DNA of 64,000 nt from Chloroflexota bacterium (GTDB lineage: Bacteria; Chloroflexota; Anaerolineae; Anaerolineales; Villigracilaceae): positions 86,737 to 150,736 of the forward strand of contig JACRBJ010000044.1 in the NCBI GenBank assembly GCA_016234555.1, read 5' to 3'. The notes under the pieces are model-generated. The model searched no databases, was not told the DNA's origin, and was given only the letters and a program-made list of their open reading frames with translations. Below, in pieces: positions 41,102 through 50,076 of the stretch (positions are counted from its first letter, which is position 1; each line of letters opens with the position of its first letter). Made by a program: the position numbers and the translations under genes.

Positions 41102-41701
41102 TCAAAGCCAGTATGCCAGGGCGGAAATTACCAGTCCGCCCGCAACGCCAGCAAGGACATCAAGAATGTAATGTTGTTTTGTGAACAGAGTCGAGACCGC
41201 GATCAAAACCGCCCAAGCGAGCATGACGCCGCCGATGACTGGTCCGCCCGCGATAAAGTTTGCCGCCACCACTGGCACGGACAAGCCAACGTGCATGCTG
41301 GGGAAATTCCCGTACGGCTTGCAGGTCTTTTGAAACAGACCGAGCATCCAGCCTGACAACCCACCCACAGTCACCTGCTCCACCCGTTCGATTTTGCTTG
41401 GGACAGCCGCATGAATCAGGCTGGAGATCACGCTGATCGAAACGAAGCTGGTCAACATCCAATGGAATTGCCGCGCATCGGACAAAATAAAAAACGGCTG
41501 GAGTACGAAAACGTAGGTCGAGAAATACACCAGCGCGAAGAGCGGCAGGTAGGGGATTTTTTGATCCAGTTCAATCCCCAGATCGATGCGGCGGCTTGGC
41601 TCCACTCGAAGGCGGTTGACGAAGAAGTAGAGGATCAGCCAGCCGAAGAGGGTCAACCCCAGGGCTGATAGTCGGAAAGAGAGAGGGAGAGCTTGGTCCA
41701 A
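41102..41701 (-). CDS. PAP2-family membrane phosphatase
   Basis: The 199-residue protein with about six helices has the PAP2 core CKPYGNFPSMHVGLSVP and FTKQHYILDVLAG (catalytic Ser-x-x-His and His-x3-Asp). Such enzymes dephosphorylate lipid phosphates or undecaprenyl diphosphate. The TTG start has GGAG seven bases upstream and lies 131 bp inside the 3' end of the giant activase gene in another frame, so the two overlap and are probably co-transcribed. No better in-frame ATG exists near the start. Confidence 0.85.
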   Translation of the reverse strand: MDQALPLSFRLSALGLTLFGWLILYFFVNRLRVEPSRRIDLGIELDQKIPYLPLFALVYFSTYVFVLQPFFILSDARQFHWMLTSFVSISVISSLIHAAVPSKIERVEQVTVGGLSGWMLGLFQKTCKPYGNFPSMHVGLSVPVVAANFIAGGPVIGGVMLAWAVLIAVSTLFTKQHYILDVLAGVAGGLVISALAYWL

Positions 41702-44700
41702 GTTTTACTCCGCTTGCAAAAGGCTTTTCGAGTCGCGGCGTGTCACAAACTGCCGTTTTCGCATGGTTGACAAAGAAGTGCATCCGATTGAAGAAGTTGA
41801 CCTCGCTGACTCCCGCGTCCGCATCGAGGAAGAGCAAATTCAATTGCGGGTACATTTCCTTCATCTTCTTTTCCGCGCCCTTGGCGATGATGTGATTGGC
41901 AATACAACCGAACGGTTGCAGGCACAAAACATTGTTGATACCATTCTTTGCAAAGGATGCCACTTCGCCCGCGATGAGCCAGCCTTCGCCATATTGATGG
42001 TTGAGGCTGAGGATTTCCTCCGCGTTGCGGGCAATCGTCTCGATATCGGGGTGGCGGTGGAAGCGCCGATAGTTCTTCATGATGTCATGGACTTCGTTCA
42101 GGTAACCACGTAGCACCTGCTTCCCCAGCAGGCACAACAGCCAAGTCAGATCATGCCGCTCCAGGTTGGTTTTGACGCTATGTTCAACGTGAATCAAGCT
42201 TCCAGCAAAGAACTCCAAAAACGTCGGCATGACCACTTCAACGCCCTGTTCCATCAGCCATTGGGCGGCGTTGTTGTTCGAGAACGGGTTGTACTTGACG
42301 TAAATCTCGCCGACGATTCCCGCCTTCGGATAAACCTTGTCGTCCACCTCGATGGCGTTGAAATCTGTCACGGCTCTTTCCAGCGCGGCAAGCAGAGCCT
42401 TTTTCTCGGTCGGAATTTTTCCTTCCATGTAATCCTGCAGGTAATGTTCCGCAATCCGTTGCGAGTCGCCCCTGTGAACCTCGCGGATGACTGTCGAGTA
42501 ATACATGTCCGAAATTGCATCAGTGAACATCATGCTGATGACTGCTTTGTACATGTACACCTTCGTGTTGAACTCGAAGCCTGGTTGTTCGTTGAGGGTT
42601 TGGAAATTGGTCGAGAGTGTGACCACAGGCACATCTTCAAAACCCGCCGCAACGATCGCCTTCTTCACCAGCGAGGCATAACTCGAAGCGCGGCACTGTC
42701 CGCCCGTTTGAGAGAATCCGATGGCGGTTTCCGAAAGATCATACTTTCCAGATTGAAGCGCCTTGACCAAATCCCCCACCGTGATGATTCCTGGGTAGCA
42801 AATTTCGTTGTTGGTGTATTTGAGTCCTACGTTGACCGACTCGCGGTCAGCGGGCGGAAGCCAGACGATGTCATAGCCCGCATCAATGAACGGGCGGACA
42901 AGAGGCGGCGAACAGAACATCGAAAAGTCAGGGACGATCAACGTCCGATGGCGATCTTCCTTTTGATAGACCCGCGTCCGCTTGCGGGCTTTGAACACCT
43001 TCTCCCCGCTGCCCGATTGTTTGATCGCTTCAAACGTCGAGCGCAGGCGCAGTTTTGTCGAGCCAGTGCTTTCGATCTCGTCGATGCGGATGACGGTTGG
43101 GTTTTTGCCGTACTGTCCCAAAATCGCGGCAACCTCATCGAGGATGAACGGGTCGGGTCCACAGCCGAACGAATTCAACTGCACCACCTCCACCCCGTCG
43201 GTCTGACCAGCCCACCGCGCTGCATGATAGTAGCGATTGAGATATTCCCACTGCGTCATCACGTGGCGGTTGTCCAGCGTCGCACCATCCTCCCACGGGA
43301 CAGAATCTTCGGTGATGACATCCAATCCAAAGTCGGTGATGAGGTCGGGGATTTTGTGGTTGATGAGCGGGTCAATATGATACGGACGACCCATCAGCAG
43401 GATGACTGGGCGACCGTCTTCCCGCGCATTTTCGAGGATCTCCGCCGCAGTGCTTCGCACCTGGACCTTGAACTGCTTCTGTGATTCTTCAGCCTTTTCA
43501 TACGCCCGAGCCGCCACGCTCCGCGCCACGCCAAGACTCGCGAGATATTCAACGCAGGTCTTCTTCAACAGTTTCTTGTCTTCAAAGGTGATGGGCGGCA
43601 TATCCAGCGGAATGCCGTACCGCTCCTGCGGATTAATTACGTTCCGCACCACGTCGGCATAGCCAGAAACGACGGGACAGTTGAAACTATTCGCTGAGTC
43701 GGCAAAATGCGTCTCCTCGTAGAAGACCATCGGGTAGAAGATTCTGTCCACGCCCTGCTCGACCAGGTTGATAATATGTCCGCTGACCAGTTTGGCTGGG
43801 AAACACAAATTATCCGACATGATATGCGCCGCCCCTTTTTGAAACACCGCATTGCTCGAAGCCGCCGAAAGTTGCACCTTGATTCCGCTCTCGACAAACA
43901 ACGTATTCCAAAACGGGAAATTCTCAAACTGATTCAAAACTCTGGGAATCCCAACGACCAGTTTCGGGGTCGAGTCGGGTGCGGTCTTGCGGTTGAAGAG
44001 CATATCCAACTTGAGCGCAGGCAGGTTCACACCGCGACGTTCCGACTTTCCGCCGTTGGAATAAATCTTCTCGCAGCGGTTGCCCGAATAGAAGGTGTTG
44101 CTGTTCGGAAAGATCATCTTCGTCACCGTGCAGCGGTTTTCGCAGCCGTGACAGTTGATATTCTTCTTAGTGTAATTACCTGCCACCCTGAACCTTCCGA
44201 AGACCGAGTGCGACTCTGCCTGCCCATGTTCCTGAACATAATCACGCGCGGTTAATGCCGCGCCATATGCGCCCATCAACTCCGCCATGTCGGGACAAAT
44301 CACCTCGCGCCCTAAAAGATTCTCCAACGCCTTTTGCACCGCAGGGTTGCGGAAGGTCCCACCCTGCACTACGATGTGCCCGCCGAGGTGTGAAGTGTCG
44401 GTGACTTTCAGTACCTTATGCAAGGCATTCTTGATGACCGAATAAGCCAGCCCCGCAGAGATGTCGCTGATCGAAGCGCCTTCACGCAGCGACTGCTTGA
44501 CTTTCGAGTTCATAAAGACCGTGCAGCGGGTGCCAAGGTCGCAGGGCGATTCTCCGCTGGTGGCTTCCCGCCCAAACTCGGCGGCGGAGTAGCCCATGTT
44601 CCGCGCAAAGGACTCGATGAACGAACCGCATCCCGAAGAACAGGCTTCATTGATTTTGATGTCCTGAATGAAGCCGTCCTTGACGAAGATGGCTTTCATG

Positions 44701-45992
44701 TCCTGCCCACCGATGTCCATGATGAAGGAGACATCCTTGTCGAACGCCTTTGCCGCGCGGAAGTGCGCCAGCGTCTCCACCATGCCGTCATCCAAGCCAA
44801 ATGCGGCGCGGATCAAGTCCTCGCCGTAACCTGTGACCATGCTACGGGTGACGCGCAGGGACTTGCCATGTTCGCCAAAACGCCGCTGCAATTCATCCAA
44901 TCCGTTTTGAACCGCGCCGATGGCGTCACCCTTGTTGTTGACGTAGTACTCGAACGCCACCCTGCCCTGCTCGTCGATCAATACAATCTTGGTCGTGGTT
45001 GAGCCTGAGTCAATGCCAAGGAAGAGCCCGCCATCAGTGAGGTCGGCGATGTTCACGCGCTTGATACGATGCCGCATCCGCGCCGCATCCCAAGCTTCAT
45101 ACTCCGCCTGATCCTTGAATAACGCGGGCAAGCGGTTTTGATTCGCCGTCTCGTGCGTCTGGTCGGTTCCCAATTTGTCGATCAACTCGGACAAGGTGAA
45201 GGTCTGCTTTGCGGTTGACTCGGTCAATGCCGCGCCAATTGCAGGGAGCAATTGCGCATTTTCCACGTCCAGCACGTCCTCCGCTTTGAGGCAGAGTACT
45301 TTCATGAAAGCCCGCTTCAACGAGGGCAGGAAGGTCAACGGTCCGCCGCAGAACAAAACGGACGGTTTGGGAGTGTATCCGCGCGAAAGAGTTGCCAGAG
45401 TCTGCAAGACCACCGCATGGAAAACCGAGGCGGCGATATCGGCGCGGGAGATGTCGCGGCTCAACAGGTTTTGCAGGTCGGTCTTGGCGAACACGCCGCA
45501 GCGCGAAGCCATCGGGTAGATCATCGTGGATTTCCCCGCCAGCGCATCTAACTCAGTAAGGGGCACATTCAACAACCCAGACATTTCATCGATGAACGCG
45601 CCCGTGCCGCCCGCGCAGGAGCCGTTCATGCGGATGTCGGGCATGCCTTTGTCTTTGAAGAAGATCATCTTGGCATCTTCGCCGCCGATGTCGATCAATG
45701 TTTTTACCTGGGGATAGAGTTGCCGCACGACCTCCGCTGATGAGATTACTTCCTGAAGAAATGGAAGGCTGAACCTCTCGCAGAGTCCCATTCCTGCCGA
45801 ACCAGTAATGAGAACATCGACCTGCCCGTTGCCAAGTTTTTCCTTTGCTTCGGCAAGGGTTTCCTGTAGGGTTTGGACAGTTTCGGCATTATGGCGGCGA
45901 TATGAAGAGAAAAGCAGTTTCCCCTCCCCGTTCAAGATCACCGCTTTGGCGGTTGTGGAACCGATGTCAATTCCCAGTTTACGATTGAGCAT
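41571..45992 (-). CDS. Giant CoA-dehydratase activase (double BcrAD/HgdC with DUF2229 and HgdB-like regions)
   Basis: The 1473-residue protein starts at the ATG with AGGAGTG upstream; 17 earlier codons of the track cover the operator. Two ASKHA ATPase domains are seen: LGIDIGSTTAKAV with NGSCAGGTGAFIDEM (about 5-270) and FLGIDSGSTTTKIV with ACSSGCGSFIESFARNMGYS (about 320-590). Cysteine-rich NCHGCENRCTVT, a DUF2229 segment (VVGIPRVLNQFENFPFW, ~680) and a 2-hydroxyacyl-CoA-dehydratase-like C-terminus (ILLMGRPYH, CGPDPFILDE, QPFGCIANHI) follow. Activases of this type inject low-potential electrons by ATP hydrolysis. The substrate is unknown. The last ~43 residues overlap the PAP2 gene. Confidence 0.92.
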   Translation of the reverse strand: MLNRKLGIDIGSTTAKAVILNGEGKLLFSSYRRHNAETVQTLQETLAEAKEKLGNGQVDVLITGSAGMGLCERFSLPFLQEVISSAEVVRQLYPQVKTLIDIGGEDAKMIFFKDKGMPDIRMNGSCAGGTGAFIDEMSGLLNVPLTELDALAGKSTMIYPMASRCGVFAKTDLQNLLSRDISRADIAASVFHAVVLQTLATLSRGYTPKPSVLFCGGPLTFLPSLKRAFMKVLCLKAEDVLDVENAQLLPAIGAALTESTAKQTFTLSELIDKLGTDQTHETANQNRLPALFKDQAEYEAWDAARMRHRIKRVNIADLTDGGLFLGIDSGSTTTKIVLIDEQGRVAFEYYVNNKGDAIGAVQNGLDELQRRFGEHGKSLRVTRSMVTGYGEDLIRAAFGLDDGMVETLAHFRAAKAFDKDVSFIMDIGGQDMKAIFVKDGFIQDIKINEACSSGCGSFIESFARNMGYSAAEFGREATSGESPCDLGTRCTVFMNSKVKQSLREGASISDISAGLAYSVIKNALHKVLKVTDTSHLGGHIVVQGGTFRNPAVQKALENLLGREVICPDMAELMGAYGAALTARDYVQEHGQAESHSVFGRFRVAGNYTKKNINCHGCENRCTVTKMIFPNSNTFYSGNRCEKIYSNGGKSERRGVNLPALKLDMLFNRKTAPDSTPKLVVGIPRVLNQFENFPFWNTLFVESGIKVQLSAASSNAVFQKGAAHIMSDNLCFPAKLVSGHIINLVEQGVDRIFYPMVFYEETHFADSANSFNCPVVSGYADVVRNVINPQERYGIPLDMPPITFEDKKLLKKTCVEYLASLGVARSVAARAYEKAEESQKQFKVQVRSTAAEILENAREDGRPVILLMGRPYHIDPLINHKIPDLITDFGLDVITEDSVPWEDGATLDNRHVMTQWEYLNRYYHAARWAGQTDGVEVVQLNSFGCGPDPFILDEVAAILGQYGKNPTVIRIDEIESTGSTKLRLRSTFEAIKQSGSGEKVFKARKRTRVYQKEDRHRTLIVPDFSMFCSPPLVRPFIDAGYDIVWLPPADRESVNVGLKYTNNEICYPGIITVGDLVKALQSGKYDLSETAIGFSQTGGQCRASSYASLVKKAIVAAGFEDVPVVTLSTNFQTLNEQPGFEFNTKVYMYKAVISMMFTDAISDMYYSTVIREVHRGDSQRIAEHYLQDYMEGKIPTEKKALLAALERAVTDFNAIEVDDKVYPKAGIVGEIYVKYNPFSNNNAAQWLMEQGVEVVMPTFLEFFAGSLIHVEHSVKTNLERHDLTWLLCLLGKQVLRGYLNEVHDIMKNYRRFHRHPDIETIARNAEEILSLNHQYGEGWLIAGEVASFAKNGINNVLCLQPFGCIANHIIAKGAEKKMKEMYPQLNLLFLDADAGVSEVNFFNRMHFFVNHAKTAVCDTPRLEKPFASGVKLGPSSPSLFPTISPGVDPLRLADPLLLRQPPSSGAKPPHRSGD

Positions 45993-46014
45993 AATTTCAC
46001 TCCTACAATAAATG

Positions 46015-46028
46015 AACGAACGTTCGTT
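46015..46028. promoter_or_regulatory. Palindromic operator upstream of the giant activase gene
   Basis: AACGAACGTTCGTT is identical, with the same flanks (AAATGAACGAACGTTCGTTT), to the tetR operator. It lies 22 bp before the ATG. TTGACA hexamers at 46055-46060 and 46063-46068 on the minus strand, with TAAAAA or TTTTGT downstream, would place it over the transcription start. The divergent MFS gene begins 77 bp away. Confidence 0.88.
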
Positions 46029-46105
46029 TTTATTTTTACACAAAACTGACTTCGTGTCAATATGTCAAAAATCAGTTATTAAAATTCATCAGTTACAATC
46101 AACCC

Positions 46106-47371
46106 ATGCTCCCCCTCACCCCCCTTGAAAAAGACATCCGCAAAAACCTGAAATATAACGTCACCGTCGGCCTCCTTGACGGCAGCCTGTTCGGCGTGGC
46201 TTTGGGCTTTGCCTCGTTTAGCGCCGTGCTTCCACTCTTCGTCGCCTCGATGACCGACTCTGCCACGTTGATTGGCCTGGTACCAGCCATCCACTCGACG
46301 GGATGGCTGCTTCCGCAACTGTTCACCGCAAGCCACGTCTCGCGGCTGCGGAAATACAAACGCACCGTTCTGATGATGACCATCCACGAACGAGCGCCGT
46401 TTCTAGGATTTGCCATCGTCGCCTTGTTGCTGCCGTTCATCGGAATAAACACCGGACTCATCCTAACGTTTTGCCTGCTGATCTGGCAGGGACTCGGCGG
46501 CGGATTCACTGCCAACGCCTGGACTTCGATGGTCTCGAAGATCATCCTGCCCGAATCACGCGGGACTTTCTTCGGGGTGCAGGGCGGGCTGGCGAATCTC
46601 TTCATCAGCATGTCTGCCATCGGGGCGGGATACCTGCTCGATTACTTCGACGCCCCATGGGACTTTGCGATCTGCTTCCTGCTCGCGGTGGTTTTCTTCA
46701 CTCTCTCGTGGTTTGCCCTTGCCATGACGCGCGAACCGGAAGACGTTGACAAGGTCATCCCCGATGAGAAGTCAAACTTTTGGAATGATGCGGCAAAGGT
46801 ATTGAGCCGCGATAGGAACTTCAACTGGTTTCTGGTGGTGCGCGTCCTATCGCAATTCGCCACGATGGGATTCTCGTTCTACATCATCTACGCCCTGCGT
46901 GACTTTGGCATGACCGAGGTTGTGTCGGGCTATCTCATCGCCGCTTTGACCATCTCGCAGACGGTCGCCAACATGGGCATGGGTTGGATTGGCGACAAGG
47001 TCGGGCATCGCATGATGCTCATCATCGGGGCGGTTGCCGCCTTCCTCAGCGCCGTGCTGGCATGGAGCGCAACGTCGCTCGCGTGGTTCTATCCCATCTT
47101 CGTTTTGACGGGCATCGCCAACGTCGCCATCTGGACGAACAGCATGTCCATGACCGTGGACTTCGGCAGCGAAGCGGAACGTCCCATCTACATTGGTCTC
47201 TCGCAGACACTCACCGCCCCCGCCACCATCATTGCCCCGCTCATCGGCGGCTGGATCGTGGATGCGGCTGGCTTCACCCCGACATTCACAATCTCGCTCA
47301 TCCTTGCATTGGGGATGCTCGGCATTCTATTGTTTTTGGTAAAAGACCCGCGCAAGCGCGCAACGACATAA
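46106..47371 (+). CDS. Major facilitator superfamily transporter
   Basis: The 421-residue protein has twelve hydrophobic segments and typical MFS loops (TASHVSRLRKYKRTVLM between helices 2 and 3, GWIGDKVGHRMMLIIGA later). The transported compound cannot be told; the family includes drug and sugar exporters. It is divergent from the giant activase gene across a 113-bp region that holds the TetR-type operator, so joint regulation is possible. TACAAT lies six bases before the ATG and no ribosome binding site is seen, suggesting a leaderless start. Confidence 0.93.
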   Translation: MLPLTPLEKDIRKNLKYNVTVGLLDGSLFGVALGFASFSAVLPLFVASMTDSATLIGLVPAIHSTGWLLPQLFTASHVSRLRKYKRTVLMMTIHERAPFLGFAIVALLLPFIGINTGLILTFCLLIWQGLGGGFTANAWTSMVSKIILPESRGTFFGVQGGLANLFISMSAIGAGYLLDYFDAPWDFAICFLLAVVFFTLSWFALAMTREPEDVDKVIPDEKSNFWNDAAKVLSRDRNFNWFLVVRVLSQFATMGFSFYIIYALRDFGMTEVVSGYLIAALTISQTVANMGMGWIGDKVGHRMMLIIGAVAAFLSAVLAWSATSLAWFYPIFVLTGIANVAIWTNSMSMTVDFGSEAERPIYIGLSQTLTAPATIIAPLIGGWIVDAAGFTPTFTISLILALGMLGILLFLVKDPRKRATT

Positions 47372-47396
47372 ATCGTTACTACAACAAGGAGTTCTC

Positions 47397-48587
47397 ATGT
47401 CCCTCATTCAGGAAAAAGTAAATCAGGCAATCGAAATTCTCAAAGAGCAAAGCACCGATATGTGGCTGACCTTTGTCCGCGAGACTTCCGGCGTGCGCGA
47501 CCCCGCGCTGGATTTCCTCATCGGCGCGGGCGACCTGACCTGGCAATCGGCGCTCATCCTCACGAGAAAGGGCGAGCGGATTGCCATTGTGGGAAATCTT
47601 GAAAAAGAGACCATCTTGCGGCTGGATGTCTTCAACGAGATTTTGGGATACGACACCGCCGTCAGCGGCTTGCTGAAAGAGACCATCACCCGCCTCAACC
47701 CCGCGCGGATAGCTGTCAACACATCCCGAAACAACGTCCACGCGGACGGCTTGACCTATTCAATGTACGCGTTCCTCAAGGAATATCTTTCCGCCACGCC
47801 CTACGCCGATAGACTCGTCAGCGCCGAACCCGTCATCTCCGCCCTGCGCGGACGAAAGACTCCCGCCGAGCAGGAACGAGTCCGCAAGGCGGTGCAGATC
47901 ACAGACGAGATATTCAGGAAGACTTTTGCCCAAATCAAGGTGGGCATGACCGAGATCGAAGTCGGCGAGATGATGCACAGTCTGGCGCGTGAACATGGCG
48001 TGGAGCTGGCTTGGGTTCCCGAAAGCTGTCCCGCCGTCAACAGCGGACCCAACTCACCCGTCGGGCACAGCGGTCCGACAGCGATCAAACTCGAGCGGGG
48101 ACACATCCTCCACTTCGACTTCGGCGTGAAGTTCGAGGATTATTGTTCCGACATCCAGCGCGTGTGCTACATCCTGCGCGAAGGCGAGACCCAGGCCCCA
48201 GCCGAAGTCCAGCGCGGATTCGATGTCATCCGCACGGCGGTGGAAAAATCGCGCGAGGCGATGAAGCCGGGCGTGATGGGCAACTCGATTGACATCATCT
48301 CGCGGGAGGTCGTCACCGATGCGGGCTACCCCGAATTCCCCTATGCGCTCGGTCACCAGTTGGGACGGGTCGCCCACGACGGCGGCGCGCTGCTCGGTCC
48401 GCTGTGGGAGAAGTATGGGGACTCGCCGAAGCAAAAACTGGAAGCCGGGCAAATCTTCACCATTGAGCCGGGGCTTGCGGTGACAGGTTATGGCTATCTC
48501 GGGCTGGAAGAGGATGTGGTTATCACCGAAAACGGCGCGGAGTATCTGGACGAGCCGCAAAGGGAAATCATCCTGCTGAAGGGGTAA
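47397..48587 (+). CDS. M24 family Xaa-Pro peptidase-like protein
   Basis: The 396-residue enzyme has an N-terminal creatinase-like domain and a C-terminal pita-bread domain. The five metal ligands are visible: Asp in HFDFGV, Asp in CSDIQR, His in HQLGRVAH, Glu in TIEPGL and Glu in LEEDVV. Family members cleave Xaa-Pro bonds or act as prolidases. The start has CAAGGAGTTCTC upstream. It follows the MFS gene by 25 bp, so the two may form an operon. A terminator follows. Confidence 0.94.
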   Translation: MSLIQEKVNQAIEILKEQSTDMWLTFVRETSGVRDPALDFLIGAGDLTWQSALILTRKGERIAIVGNLEKETILRLDVFNEILGYDTAVSGLLKETITRLNPARIAVNTSRNNVHADGLTYSMYAFLKEYLSATPYADRLVSAEPVISALRGRKTPAEQERVRKAVQITDEIFRKTFAQIKVGMTEIEVGEMMHSLAREHGVELAWVPESCPAVNSGPNSPVGHSGPTAIKLERGHILHFDFGVKFEDYCSDIQRVCYILREGETQAPAEVQRGFDVIRTAVEKSREAMKPGVMGNSIDIISREVVTDAGYPEFPYALGHQLGRVAHDGGALLGPLWEKYGDSPKQKLEAGQIFTIEPGLAVTGYGYLGLEEDVVITENGAEYLDEPQREIILLKG

Positions 48588-48601
48588 GGGAATGAAAATG
48601 C

Positions 48602-48637
48602 AAACGGCGTCATCCTTTTGGATGGCGCCGTTATTTT
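48602..48637. terminator. Intrinsic terminator
   Basis: AACGGCGTCATCC and GGATGGCGCCGTT form an imperfect stem around TTTT, followed by ATTTTG. It lies between the M24 gene (+) and tRNA-Met (-). Confidence 0.82.
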
Positions 48638-48638
48638 G

Positions 48639-48711
48639 TGGGCCCGGCAGGATTCGAACCTGCGACCAAGCGATTATGAGTCGCCTGCGCTAACCACTGC
48701 GCCACGGGCCC
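48639..48711 (-). tRNA. tRNA-Met (CAT), likely elongator
   Basis: A 73-nt cloverleaf with acceptor arms GGGCCCG/CGGGCCC, D-arm GCGCAGTGGTTAGCGC, anticodon loop CTCATAA (CAT) and T-arm GCAGGTTCGAATCCTGC. CCA is not encoded. CAT could also be the lysidine-modified Ile tRNA, which only a detailed comparison would exclude. Confidence 0.93.
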
Positions 48712-48717
48712 CTATAA

Positions 48718-48790
48718 AAATGTCGGGTGTCTCAGTGTCGGGTGTCACGTACATTGACACCGGAGAACGTGACACTGAAACACCGAAGAG
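48718..48790. repeat. Iterated GTGTCGGGTGTC-type repeat between two tRNA genes
   Basis: TGTCGGGTGTCTCAGTGTCG continues through GGTGTCACGTACATTGACAC to CGTGACACTGAAACACCG. The units GTGTC and GACAC lie in opposite arms, so it can form an imperfect hairpin. Confidence 0.75.
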
Positions 48791-48792
48791 AG

Positions 48793-48864
48793 AGCGGGAG
48801 ACGGGATTCGAACCCGCGAATATCAGCTTGGAAGGCTGATGCCTTACCACTTGGCGACTCCCGC
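48793..48864 (-). tRNA. tRNA-Gly (TCC)
   Basis: A 72-nt cloverleaf with acceptor GCGGGAG/CTCCCGC, anticodon stem TCAGC/GCTGA around CTTCCAA (TCC) and T-arm GCGGGTTCGAATCCCGT. CCA is not encoded. Confidence 0.96.
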
Positions 48865-48977
48865 ACGAAACCGTACTGCGAGCCGTATTATATGGGCGTT
48901 TTACTTTTTGAGCAAGTGATTTTTCGGGCTTTATAACGGATATTTCCCTGACCCGGAAGGGTTGTTATTTTTCCTGC

Positions 48978-49853
48978 TCACGGGGCAAGAATCGCTCCAG
49001 CCGCCTTTGGGTCAAACCCGTCGGGGAACTTTGTGCTTTGGGTATAGACTGCCTCGGTCAGCTTTGCCCATCGCAGGTTGGCTCCGCTCAGGTCGGCGCC
49101 GATTAGTTTGGCTTCGCTCAGGTCCGCCTTGGTCAGGTTGGTGTTTGTCAGGTTGGCTTCGGTGAAATCCGCCTTGTTGAATTTTGCTTCGCTCAGATCG
49201 GTCTCGCTCAGGTCGGCGCTGACCAGTTTGGCGCGGCTCAAATCGGCGCGGGTTAAATTGGCTTTGCTCAAATTTCCCCAGCGCAGGTCGGCATCGCTCA
49301 CTTTGGCATCGCTCAGGTTGGCGCTGCCCAGAAACGAGCCAATCAGGTTGGAGCCGCGCAGGTCAGACTGGCTCAGGTCGGCGTGGGTCAGCTTGGCGCT
49401 GCTGAGGTCGGCTTTGTTCAGGTTGACGTTGACCAGCTTGGCGCGGCTCAGGTCGGCTTTGCTCAGGTCGGCGGCGCGGAGATCGGCGCCGTGGAGGTCA
49501 GCTTCGCTCAATTTGGCGCCAACCAGCCGCGCATCGATCAGGTCGGTGTCGATTAGGTCGGCGCCGATCAGGTTGGCGTGGTTCAGTTCGGCTCGGTTCA
49601 GGCTGGCTTTGGTCAGGTTGGCTCGGCGCAGGTCGGCTCCGCGCAGCCGCGCGCGGCTCAAATCGGCTTTGCTCAGGTCGGCGTCGATCAGGTCGGAATC
49701 AACCAGGTTGGCATCCCTCAGGTTGGCGCCGCCCAGCCTCGCGTCGATCAGGTCGGCGCCGGCAAGGTCGGCGCCGCTCAAGTCGAGGTTCTCCAGCAAA
49801 AGCGGTTTGGGCTGACTCAAAAGTTGAACAAGCTCGGTCTTCGAGAATTGCAT
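48978..49853 (-). CDS. Pentapeptide-repeat protein
   Basis: The 291-residue protein consists almost wholly of A(D/N)LxX pentapeptide repeats (ADLSKADLSRARLRGADLRR and similar) from about residue 20 to 265, giving roughly 50 repeats and a right-handed quadrilateral beta-helix. The N-terminus (MQFSKTELVQLLSQPKPLLLENLDL) is a short capping helix and the C-terminus (FPDGFDPKAAGAILAP) a cap. Some pentapeptide proteins mimic DNA and protect gyrase; others have structural roles. No signal peptide or membrane segment is seen. It is monocistronic. Confidence 0.95.
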   Translation of the reverse strand: MQFSKTELVQLLSQPKPLLLENLDLSGADLAGADLIDARLGGANLRDANLVDSDLIDADLSKADLSRARLRGADLRRANLTKASLNRAELNHANLIGADLIDTDLIDARLVGAKLSEADLHGADLRAADLSKADLSRAKLVNVNLNKADLSSAKLTHADLSQSDLRGSNLIGSFLGSANLSDAKVSDADLRWGNLSKANLTRADLSRAKLVSADLSETDLSEAKFNKADFTEANLTNTNLTKADLSEAKLIGADLSGANLRWAKLTEAVYTQSTKFPDGFDPKAAGAILAP

Positions 49854-50076
49854 TTTTGCTCTCCTGGCGCAATGTTAATGGGGGAACATTACTTCCAACA
49901 TTCCAAGATAATTGCAGCAACCCTGTAATTAATCCCTTCTCCAATCCGTCAAATTATGTGATAATACCACCGTCGCATGTATCTTCGTGAACGTGACGAC
50001 GCATCCCAATTTTCAGAACGCGGAGCGCAACGATGGGGGAAGCGCCCAGGCGGACTCTACCTTACCGGAGGGTACC

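Noticed and set aside
48978-49853. Regularly spaced 15-bp repeats that could be taken for a CRISPR-like array
   Set aside because: They encode a continuous pentapeptide-repeat protein; there are no spacers of unique sequence and no cas genes.
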